Positions 1 through 5,020 of a DNA stretch of 5,020 bases are shown in pieces. Each line of letters opens with the position of its first letter. Within the stretch, counting starts at the first letter, position 1. The stretch comes from Betaproteobacteria bacterium (GTDB lineage Bacteria; Pseudomonadota; Gammaproteobacteria; Burkholderiales; Casimicrobiaceae): the NCBI GenBank assembly GCA_005883655.1, contig VBDA01000325.1, forward strand, positions 1 through 5,020, read 5' to 3'. Below the pieces are notes generated by a model. That model was not told the DNA's origin. It searched no databases and saw only the letters and a program-made list of their open reading frames with translations. The translations under genes and the position numbers were made by a program.

Positions 1-714
1 CTGCTTGCTGCCGAGGGTGCGGACGTGGCCATGGTGGCACGAAAAGCCGACCCTCTGGCGCAATCGGTTGCAGAAGTCGCGCGACAAAACGGCGGACGCG
101 CTTTTGCCGTGCCTGCCGACATTCGCTCCACGGCCGATTGCCAACGCATCGTCGCCAGTGCAAGCGAGCACTTCGGGCGCCTGGACATCCTGATCAACAA
201 TGATGGCGCGCCGCCCCTCGGAGTGCTCGCCGAGTTCGACGACACGGCATGGCAGCGCGCCATCGAGCAGAACCTGATGAGCGTGGTGCGCCTGTCGCGC
301 CATGCGCTGCCGCATCTGCGCGCTGCCGGGGCGGGGCGCATCATCAACATCGCTGCACTCTCGGTGCTGCAGCCTGTGCCGAAGTTCGGCCTGTCGGTCA
401 CGACCTGGGCGGGCGTCATCGGCTACGCAAAGACGCTTTCGCTCGAGCTCGCGGCGGAGAAGATCACGGTGAATACCGTCTGTCCCGGACGCATTGCTAC
501 CGGCCGGCTGGAAAAAGTCTTCGGTTCGGGCGCCGGCGGACCCGCGCTCGATGACCAGGCCCTGGCCGAGATGAGCAAGTCGATCCCGCTCGGCCGCCTC
601 GGTACTCCGGATGAGATCGCCGGACTTGTCGCGTTCCTCGTTTCGCCCTGGGGTGCATACATCACCGGAGCAACTTTCCATGTGGACGGTGGGCGCGGCG
701 CAAGCCTGACCTGA
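1..714 (+). CDS. SDR family oxidoreductase with degenerate catalytic site (5' partial)
   Basis: The reading frame is open from the first base, so the start and the TGxxxGIG nucleotide-binding loop lie upstream; about 20-25 residues are probably missing. The visible 237 residues follow the SDR fold in order: LLAAEGADVAMVAR (strand 2 region), a conserved D40, LDILINNDG at 61-69 (usual motif NNAG), N91, GRIINI at 112-117, then VNTVCPGRI at 158-165, IPLGRLGTPDEIA at 195-207 and YITGATFHVDGG at 220-231. Aligning by hand, the catalytic Ser, Tyr and Lys positions hold A119, S132 and W136. This pattern matches, from memory, the conserved-domain subgroup called BKR-like SDR-like, which lacks the tetrad. 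The fold assignment is firm; a normal alcohol or ketone redox reaction is doubtful. It is probably co-transcribed with the ligase that starts 5 nt after its stop. Confidence 0.93.
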   Translation: MLAAEGADVAMVARKADPLAQSVAEVARQNGGRAFAVPADIRSTADCQRIVASASEHFGRLDILINNDGAPPLGVLAEFDDTAWQRAIEQNLMSVVRLSRHALPHLRAAGAGRIINIAALSVLQPVPKFGLSVTTWAGVIGYAKTLSLELAAEKITVNTVCPGRIATGRLEKVFGSGAGGPALDDQALAEMSKSIPLGRLGTPDEIAGLVAFLVSPWGAYITGATFHVDGGRGASLT

Positions 715-719
715 AGCGC

Positions 720-2129
720 ATGAACCACCAGCACGACAGCACCTGGTATTGGCGCTCGCTCGATTTCGACGCGCTTACGCGGGACTTCCCTCCTCCACCG
801 GACTATTTCGACAAGGTCTTTCGCATTTCCCGCGACGAGCTGCGCGAGCGTCAGGAGACGCGCTTCCTGGCGACGGTCAAGCGCGGATGGGAGATTCCTT
901 TTTTCCAACGGCATTGGGGCAGCGCCGGCCTCGAGCCAGGCGATATCCGTGCGCTGGACGATCTCAGCAAGCTTCCGCCTTACACCGTGAAAGAGTTGCG
1001 CGAGAGCATCGAGCGCAACCCTCCCTTCGGCGACTTCATGGGCATCTCCCCCGCCGATGGCGCCCGTATGCCGCTGGTGCTGCAGACGAGCGGCGGCACG
1101 ACGGGCTTGCCGCGGCCGATGCTCTACGCGCCGCAGGATCGCGAAGTCATGGCGATCCTCGGCGGCCGCCGCTTCGCGCTGCAAGGCGTGCGGCCGGGCG
1201 ACATGGTAATGGTCACCTACTCGCTTGGGCTCGGTAACGGCGCACTCGCGCCGCGTGAAGCCTTGTGGCGCTACACCGGCGCGGTACCCGTCATGACCGG
1301 CAGTGGCGCGACGACGCCGACGCGTCGCCAGATCGAGATCGCCAAGGCCTGGGGCGTGAATGTCATCCTCGGTTTCCCATCGTATCTGCGGCATCTGGCC
1401 ATCGTGGCGAAAGAGGAGCTCGGCATCGACCCGCACAGCCTCGGCATCCGCTCGCTTGGTTCGCATCTGGGACAGGAAGATCGCATTCACCTCGAAGAAC
1501 TGTGGAACGCGCCTTGTCACGATGCGTATGGAACGCACGAAAGCGGCATGATGGCGGCCGAGTGCAGCGAGCGCGCAGGCATGCACATTCAGGAAGACGC
1601 GGTCATCCTGGAAATCGCCGATCCGGAAACCGGAGCGGTGCTGCCGGAGGGCGAGAAAGGCAGCGTCTACATCACCACCTTGTACCGTTGGGGCGCGCCG
1701 CAGATCCGTTTCAACATCAACGATATCTCGCGCATCGTTCCCGAGGCCTGCCGGTGCGGTGGCACGTTGAAGAAACTCGATCGCATCTTCGGCCGCAACG
1801 ACACCATGGTGAAGCTGCGCGGCGTGAATGTCTTCCCTGAGGCGATCGGCGGCGTCGTTGCCACCGAGCGCCGCAGCAACGGCGAATATGTCTGCATCGT
1901 CGAGCGCGTGGGCGTCGAGCAGCGCGAGGAGATGACGGTGCTGGTCGAGGCCGTGCACCCCTCGGTCGACCACGCGCAACTGCAAGTGGATCTGGAGCGG
2001 CGCTTCAAGGAAGTAGTCGGCGTGCGACTCATCGTCGAAGTCGTCGACCGGGGAAAGACCGACGAGTATACGGGCACCTCCAGGACATCCAAGATCAAGC
2101 GGCTGCTCGACCGACGCGTCAGCGCATGA
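720..2129 (+). CDS. Phenylacetate-CoA ligase-like (PaaK family) adenylate-forming enzyme
   Basis: This complete 469-residue protein belongs to the ANL superfamily, which activates a carboxylate with ATP and usually passes it to CoA in the cytoplasm. Core motifs are in order: the phosphate-binding loop TSGGTTGLPRP at 123-133 (A3), DAYGTHESG at 268-276 (A5), RFNINDIS at 330-337 (A7, Asp335 in the ribose-binding position) and GRNDTMVKLRGVNVFPEAI at 358-376 (A8/hinge). The hinge motif and the CRCGG just before it (344-348) are typical of PaaK rather than of fatty acyl-CoA ligases. K458 near the C-terminus aligns with the A10 catalytic lysine. Length is near the family norm of about 430-470. The ATG at 720 lies 5 nt after the SDR stop and has only a weak Shine-Dalgarno, which suggests translational coupling. 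The substrate is unknown; an aryl or arylacetic acid is an inference from the family. Confidence 0.93.
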   Translation: MNHQHDSTWYWRSLDFDALTRDFPPPPDYFDKVFRISRDELRERQETRFLATVKRGWEIPFFQRHWGSAGLEPGDIRALDDLSKLPPYTVKELRESIERNPPFGDFMGISPADGARMPLVLQTSGGTTGLPRPMLYAPQDREVMAILGGRRFALQGVRPGDMVMVTYSLGLGNGALAPREALWRYTGAVPVMTGSGATTPTRRQIEIAKAWGVNVILGFPSYLRHLAIVAKEELGIDPHSLGIRSLGSHLGQEDRIHLEELWNAPCHDAYGTHESGMMAAECSERAGMHIQEDAVILEIADPETGAVLPEGEKGSVYITTLYRWGAPQIRFNINDISRIVPEACRCGGTLKKLDRIFGRNDTMVKLRGVNVFPEAIGGVVATERRSNGEYVCIVERVGVEQREEMTVLVEAVHPSVDHAQLQVDLERRFKEVVGVRLIVEVVDRGKTDEYTGTSRTSKIKRLLDRRVSA

Positions 2130-2203
2130 AGAAGCGCGCGTGGATCATTGGATGCTCTTCACGTGCGCGGGACGCTGCGGCCGCACCGCGCCTTACAGAA
2201 TAA
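2126..2203 (+). other. 25-codon ORF overlapping the ligase stop (ATGA); doubtful gene
   Basis: An ATG overlaps the ligase TGA in the four-base ATGA arrangement typical of translational coupling, and an ORF of 25 codons follows (start MKKRAWIIG, stop TAA). The first nine residues resemble the start of a Rossmann-type or thiolase-like enzyme, but nothing after them does. It could be the stub of a former third operon gene, a leader peptide, or chance. I do not recognise it as a known protein. Confidence 0.2.
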
Positions 2204-2237
2204 GCTCACGAAGCATGCAGCTCAACTCGCACTCTTC

Positions 2238-2243
2238 GGAGGA
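2238..2243 (+). promoter_or_regulatory. Shine-Dalgarno GGAGGA that sets the ECF sigma start
   Basis: GGAGGA lies 6 nt upstream of GTG at 2250. It decides the start against a TTG at 2148, which would add 34 residues unlike any sigma-factor N-terminus and has no ribosome binding site. With the GTG start, helix 1 of sigma region 2 begins at about residue 12, as is usual in this family. Confidence 0.85.
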
Positions 2244-2249
2244 TCACCG

Positions 2250-3500
2250 GTGAACGAGGGCTCCGCCGCCGTAGCACGCGCGACGGCAGAGGCCATCTAT
2301 CGCGCCGAATCGCGCCGCGTTTTCGCGACATTGGTCCGCCTTCTCGGCGACTTCGACTTGGCCGAAGAAGCGTTGCACGATGCCTTCCGGGCGGCGCTCG
2401 AGCAATGGCCGCGCGATGGCGTGCCGGAGAATCCGCGGGCCTGGCTGGTCTCCACCGGACGCTTCAAGGCCATCGACGGCATACGACGACAGGCGCGCTT
2501 TGTCGCGATCGACGATGTCGCCGAGCAGGTTGACGCCATACCCGATGATGCCTCACCTTTGGATGGCGAAAGCATCGAGGACGATCGGCTGCGCCTCGTT
2601 TTCACCTGCTGCCATCCGGCGCTATCGCCGGACGCTCAGGTGGCGCTCACGCTGCGCGAGGTGTGCGGGCTCACCACCGAGGAGATCGCGCGCGCGCACC
2701 TGGTTCCAGCCTCTACGGTCGCGCAGCGCATCGTGCGCGCCAAGGCGAAGATCCGCGATGCCCGCATTCCCTACGAGGTGCCGGCGCCGCCGGAGCTACC
2801 GCAGCGACTGGACAGCGTCCTGCGCGTCATCTATCTGGTGTTCAACGAGGGCTACTCGGCATCGTCCGGTAGCTCGCTGACGCGGGTCGATCTGTCCGGC
2901 GAGGCGATACGTCTGGGAAGGTTGCTGGTCGGATTGCTGCCGGAGCCCGAGGCACTCGGACTGCTGGCGCTGATGCTCCTGCACGAATCGCGGCGCTCCG
3001 CGCGTGCTTCGCCGACGGGCGAGCTCATCCTGCTCAATGATCAGGACCGCTCGCTCTGGAACCGCGACCAGATCAGGGAAGGCTCGGCGCTGGTGGAGGT
3101 TGCACTCTCGTCGCGGCGCATCGGCCCGTACGCGATTCAGGCGGCCATTGCGGCGGTACACGCCGAGGCTGCCCGCCCCGATGTCACGGACTGGATCGAG
3201 ATCGCCGGGCTCTACGACGTCCTCCTGCGCGCCGAACCATCGCCCGTGATCGAGCTGAACCGCGCCGTTGCGGTGGGCATGCGCGACGGGCCTGCCGCCG
3301 GCTTGGTGCTGATCGACACCATCCTTGAACGCGGCGATCTCCACGACTATCACCTGGCGCACGCGGCCCGGGCGGACCTTTGCCGGCGGCTGGGGAGAAC
3401 GGCGGAGGCCCGGACGTCCTACGAACGTGCTATCGCGCTCGCTCGGCAGGAGCCGGAGCGTCGATTTCTGCAACGACGGCTGGCCGAGCTGCACGACTAA
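2250..3500 (+). CDS. ECF RNA polymerase sigma factor, ECF42-type, with C-terminal TPR-like extension
   Basis: The protein has 416 residues from the GTG chosen by its GGAGGA site, about twice the size of a simple ECF sigma factor. Sigma region 2 spans roughly 14-80 (FDLAEEALHDAFRAALEQWP at 35-54, then NPRAWL and IDGIRR). Region 4 spans about 112-170, with FTCCHPALSPDAQVALTLRE at 118-137 and the helix-turn-helix LTTEEIARAHLVPASTVAQR at 141-160. After a linker comes the signature LRVIYLVFNEGYSAS at 191-205, then a helical TPR-like/DUF6596 extension with DQDRSLWNRDQI (264-275), GPYAIQAAIAAVHA (292-305), LYDVLLRAEPSPVIELNRAVA (321-341) and HAARADLCRRLGRTAEAR (371-388). This architecture identifies the ECF42 family, which generally lacks an anti-sigma factor and is thought to be controlled through the extension. 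No TGTCGA-type site is seen in the 120 nt upstream, so autoregulation is not evident. The linked DGPF gene at 4021 supports the assignment. Confidence 0.95.
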   Translation: MNEGSAAVARATAEAIYRAESRRVFATLVRLLGDFDLAEEALHDAFRAALEQWPRDGVPENPRAWLVSTGRFKAIDGIRRQARFVAIDDVAEQVDAIPDDASPLDGESIEDDRLRLVFTCCHPALSPDAQVALTLREVCGLTTEEIARAHLVPASTVAQRIVRAKAKIRDARIPYEVPAPPELPQRLDSVLRVIYLVFNEGYSASSGSSLTRVDLSGEAIRLGRLLVGLLPEPEALGLLALMLLHESRRSARASPTGELILLNDQDRSLWNRDQIREGSALVEVALSSRRIGPYAIQAAIAAVHAEAARPDVTDWIEIAGLYDVLLRAEPSPVIELNRAVAVGMRDGPAAGLVLIDTILERGDLHDYHLAHAARADLCRRLGRTAEARTSYERAIALARQEPERRFLQRRLAELHD

Positions 3501-3538
3501 GAGACCATTGCACGTCGATCCCGCGTAAGCGTCGAAAC

Positions 3539-3595
3539 CGTCGGCGGACGCCACTTGGGATTCCAAGTCGATCCCGAAACGCGTCCCTGCCGACG
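3539..3595 (+). repeat. Long imperfect hairpin downstream of the sigma gene
   Basis: Three nested inverted repeats can be paired by eye: CGTCGGC (3539-3545) with GCCGACG (3589-3595), GGACG (3546-3550) with CGTCC (3582-3586), and ACTTGG (3553-3558) with CCAAGT (3563-3568) around a GATT loop. A 2-nt bulge and an asymmetric internal loop separate them. It starts 38 nt after the sigma stop. No T-run follows, so it is not a canonical intrinsic terminator. It may be a 3'-end structure, a processing site, or a DNA-level site. Confidence 0.45.
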
Positions 3596-3651
3596 CCGCG
3601 CGTGGCCACCCGCTTCCGAGACCGGCGTCGAGTAACTTCGGCGCCCGGGTC

Positions 3652-3678
3652 TGTCGATTTCGATCTTGCCCGTTCGAC
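3652..3678 (+). promoter_or_regulatory. Putative ECF42-dependent promoter, TGTCGA-N17-CGAC
   Basis: TGTCGA at 3652-3657 and CGAC at 3675-3678 are separated by 17 nt, a normal ECF spacing. From memory, ECF42 target promoters carry TGTCGA at -35 and CGA/TC at -10, so both elements fit. Transcription would begin near 3685, about 48 nt before the small membrane-protein ATG at 3733 and some 335 nt before the DGPF gene. The only other TGTCGA on the + strand that I found (4722) is inside a gene and lacks a -10 match. Confidence 0.6.
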
Positions 3679-3721
3679 TAGGTAGTGAAGACCTGGACGG
3701 TTCGAGGTCGATGAGGCAAGC

Positions 3722-3726
3722 GGGAG
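3722..3726 (+). promoter_or_regulatory. Ribosome binding site GGGAG for the small membrane protein
   Basis: GGGAG stands 6 nt before the ATG at 3733. It supports this frame over the longer overlapping frame opened by a TTG at 3666, whose product is compositionally unconvincing. Confidence 0.55.
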
Positions 3727-3732
3727 CCGCAA

Positions 3733-3933
3733 ATGCAGATAGTCTTGATTGGTTTGGAGATCTTGCACCGAGCTGGGCGGAAGCTGGGCCCTTACCTCCT
3801 GCTGGAAATCCTGATGCCCGGTGGAACCCTGCTGGCGCTGCTGCTTTTCCTTTACCGGCGCAACAGGCTGCCTGCCGGAACCAACGCGCCGCGGAACGCG
3901 TGTGCCTATCTGCCGAGAGCCGAGCGAAAGTGA
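3733..3933 (+). CDS. Small single-span membrane protein, function unknown
   Basis: The ORF encodes 66 residues. A short amphipathic start (MQIVLIGLEILHRAGRKL) leads into a hydrophobic stretch at about 19-41, containing GPYLLLEILMPGGTLLALLL, which ends in the basic cluster RRNR and a polar, basic tail of about 22 residues. The positive residues after the helix suggest the tail is cytoplasmic. Similar short proteins with a 'GPY..LE...PGGT' core exist, as far as I recall, among GC-rich proteobacteria, but I cannot name a family. The GGGAG ribosome site and the ECF42-type promoter about 50 nt upstream support a real, possibly sigma-controlled gene. An 87-nt gap separates it from the DGPF gene. 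The main doubt is size; chance ORFs of this length are common in GC-rich DNA, but a clean membrane helix with an RBS is less so. Confidence 0.62.
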   Translation: MQIVLIGLEILHRAGRKLGPYLLLEILMPGGTLLALLLFLYRRNRLPAGTNAPRNACAYLPRAERK

Positions 3934-4007
3934 ACGAAATGGTCGGCAAGGCAGTCGTGATCCTACGCGGGGTAGCTTCTGTATTTTTTGCTAAGACACA
4001 TCTCCAA

Positions 4008-4013
4008 CAGGAG
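4008..4013 (+). promoter_or_regulatory. Ribosome binding site CAGGAG for the DGPF gene
   Basis: CAGGAG lies 7 nt before ATG at 4021. It settles the start at 4021 against an in-frame TTG at 3988, which would add 11 residues; the family normally begins MKYLCLxY, exactly as from 4021. Confidence 0.8.
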
Positions 4014-4020
4014 TGCTGCC

Positions 4021-4356
4021 ATGAAGTACCTGTGCCTTGTATATCTTGACGAAAAAAACCTGGACACCGTCCCCGACAGCGAGTGCATCGCCTGCGGGGA
4101 AGCGCTCAGGCGAAGTGGACACTCCATTGCTGCGGAGGCCCTCCAAGGCGTCCATACGGCGACGACCGTGCGTGTGCGCAACGGCAAAATGGCGGTGACC
4201 GACGGTCCCTTTGCCGAAACCAAGGAGCAGCTCGCCGGTTTTTACCTGATCGATGCCAAGGATTTAAACGAAGCAATCCAGTTGGCGTCGAAGATCCCCC
4301 CGGCGCGCGTAGGCAGCGTCGAGGTGCGCCCCATCAGGGAGTTGTCCGCGACATAG
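4021..4356 (+). CDS. YCII-related DGPF-domain protein
   Basis: The 111-residue protein starts with the family hallmark MKYLCLVYLDE and carries RRSGHSIAAEALQ, TATTVRVRNGK, the name-giving VTDGPFAETKEQLAGFYLID at 59-78, and DLNEAIQLASKIP, ending in GSVEVRPIREL. These are the landmarks of the YCII-related/DGPF family, small ferredoxin-like-fold proteins with no settled biochemical role. DGPF genes are the characteristic partners and regulatory targets of ECF42 sigma factors, which fits the sigma gene at 2250. Between PDSE and CGEALRRSGH the helix seems a few residues shorter than in relatives I remember; this is a comparison from memory. No ECF42-type promoter lies directly upstream of the gene, so it may depend on the promoter at 3652 or on one I did not recognise. 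Confidence 0.93.
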   Translation: MKYLCLVYLDEKNLDTVPDSECIACGEALRRSGHSIAAEALQGVHTATTVRVRNGKMAVTDGPFAETKEQLAGFYLIDAKDLNEAIQLASKIPPARVGSVEVRPIRELSAT

Positions 4357-4364
4357 GACGTGGC

Positions 4365-4381
4365 ACGGCGCAATGTGCCGT
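4365..4381 (+). repeat. Small hairpin after the DGPF stop
   Basis: ACGGCG (4365-4370) pairs with TGCCGT (4376-4381), including one G-T pair, around the loop CAATG, starting 8 nt after the DGPF stop. No T-run follows, so terminator activity is doubtful. The rest of the spacer (4382-4485) shows no clear element. Confidence 0.3.
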
Positions 4382-4485
4382 CTCCGGTCTGCCGGCCCGT
4401 ATCCCGATTGCCGATAGCCCCGCTCGTAGCCCACGAAAGGTGCGCAACAGCGTGGCATACGACTTGCTCGACCTAATAACCAAGC

Positions 4486-5020
4486 ATGCAGTTTGCTCGT
4501 ATGCACAAAGAACAACTTCGCCACCGCCGTTTTTCACTCACTCGCCACAAGCACTCGCTATGGGCGCTCCCTGCGTTCGGGCTGGTGCTGGTTGCCGCCC
4601 TCTGGACGGTCACATGGCTGCAACTTCAGTCGACTGAGCGCACGCTGATCGGCCAAAAGGTGCGCGACACCGAGAAAGAAGCCGCTTCGTTCGAGCGGTA
4701 TATGCAGCAGGCCATCAAGAATGTCGATCAAACGGCGCGCCTGGTCAAGCATGAATTCGAACAGCAGGGCTCGCTCGATCTGCCTCGGCTCACGCGGGAG
4801 GGTCTCGTCGAAAGCAGCGCGCTCGTGGTGCTGAATATCGCCGATGCCTCGGGTAACGTCATCGCCCGCAGTCAGCCGTCGGGCCAGTTCAACATTTCGG
4901 ATCGCGAATATTTTCGGCTGCACGCTGAGCGGGACACGGGCTTGCTCGACATCAGCAAGCCCGTCGTCGGTCGCGGATCGGGTCTCTCGATCATCCTGTT
5001 GAGTCGCCGCATGAACCACC
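4486..5020 (+). CDS. Membrane sensor with periplasmic Cache (PDC-like) domain, 3' partial
   Basis: The frame is open to the window edge; 178 codons are visible. A basic N-terminus (LRHRRFSLTRHKH) precedes one transmembrane helix at about residues 24-45 (LWALPAFGLVLVAALWTVTW). A helical stretch follows (about 49-90, ERTLIGQKVRDTEKEAASFE and on), then a Cache-type beta core: LVVLNIADASGNVIARS, the typical NISDREYFRLHAERDTGLLDISKPVVGR split over about 137-164, and ILLSRR near the edge. This matches the distal PDC domain found in diguanylate cyclases, histidine kinases and PAS-containing sensors that bind small ligands in the periplasm. The output domain is outside the window. An in-frame TAA TAA at 4474-4479 limits the start. 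ATG 4486 and ATG 4501 are both possible and neither has a good Shine-Dalgarno, so the first five residues are uncertain. Confidence 0.85.
   Translation, partial: MQFARMHKEQLRHRRFSLTRHKHSLWALPAFGLVLVAALWTVTWLQLQSTERTLIGQKVRDTEKEAASFERYMQQAIKNVDQTARLVKHEFEQQGSLDLPRLTREGLVESSALVVLNIADASGNVIARSQPSGQFNISDREYFRLHAERDTGLLDISKPVVGRGSGLSIILLSRRMNH

Noticed and set aside
423..1985. Long open frame on the minus strand opposite the SDR and ligase genes
   Set aside because: It is antisense to two well-supported genes, has no recognisable domain and is rich in His/Arg/Ala as expected for the mirror frame of GC-rich coding DNA.
2165..2191. GCGCGG/CCGCGC inverted repeat around a TGCGGCCGCA palindrome before the sigma gene
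   Set aside because: The 6-bp arms with a 15-nt loop are expected by chance in such GC-rich DNA, and no T-run or known operator pattern accompanies them.
2196..2201. CAGAAT as a -10 box for the sigma gene
   Set aside because: The position 17 nt upstream reads CGCTGC, unlike a -35 element, so I cannot support a promoter here.
3497..3949. Minus-strand frame of 150 codons across the sigma-DGPF spacer
   Set aside because: The product is low-complexity (Arg, Ser, Ala, Pro), has no motif, and covers the promoter and the small membrane gene, which have better support.
3963..3989. Possible intrinsic terminator: CTAC/GTAG stem followed by six T
   Set aside because: The stem is only 4 bp and the T-run begins 8 nt after it, so it would not be expected to work as a terminator.
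3666..4049. Plus-strand 127-codon frame starting at TTG
   Set aside because: It overlaps both the small membrane gene and the start and RBS of the DGPF gene, begins with a rare codon without a Shine-Dalgarno, and its protein looks non-coding.
2211..4491. Ten-base match AAGCATGCAG at 2211-2220 and 4482-4491, both upstream of genes
   Set aside because: The core is the GCATGC palindrome, the flanks diverge at once, and the two sites sit at different distances from their starts; probably chance.
4083..4637. Plus-strand 184-codon frame running from the DGPF gene into the sensor gene
   Set aside because: It is out of frame with both, which have clear family motifs, and its own translation shows none.
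4722..4727. Second TGTCGA, a possible ECF42 -35 element
   Set aside because: It lies inside the sensor coding region and no CGAC or CGTC follows at 16-17 nt.

Overview
This GC-rich window reads almost entirely on the + strand and looks like proteobacterial chromosome, most likely a betaproteobacterium or close relative. That placement rests on codon style, the types of gene and the Cache-type sensor; no rRNA or species marker is present, so it is tentative.

Region 1 (1-2129) is the end of a probable catabolic operon. It holds the 3' part of a classical-fold short-chain dehydrogenase/reductase (SDR) and, after only 5 nt, a complete phenylacetate-CoA-ligase-like adenylate-forming enzyme. The SDR lacks the Ser-Tyr-Lys catalytic residues and resembles the 'BKR-like, SDR-like' subgroup. 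The pair suggests CoA activation and processing of an aromatic or other carboxylic acid; the substrate cannot be read from the sequence. A 25-codon ORF (2126-2203) overlaps the ligase stop as ATGA and may be a leftover of a lost operon gene or chance.

Region 2 (2250-4356) looks like an ECF42-type signalling module. It contains an ECF sigma factor with the long C-terminal TPR-like extension, a 232-nt gap with a long imperfect hairpin, a likely ECF42-type promoter (TGTCGA-N17-CGAC), a small single-span membrane protein and a YCII/DGPF-domain protein. ECF42 sigma factors are characteristically linked to DGPF genes. Here the partner lies 520 nt downstream of the sigma gene rather than next to it, and the candidate promoter sits just in front of the small membrane-protein gene. 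That makes the small protein a candidate additional member of the module.

Region 3 (4357-5020) has a 129-nt spacer followed by the first 178 codons of a membrane sensor with an N-terminal transmembrane helix and a periplasmic Cache (PDC-like) domain. The gene runs off the window edge, so its output domain (diguanylate cyclase, histidine kinase or other) is unknown.
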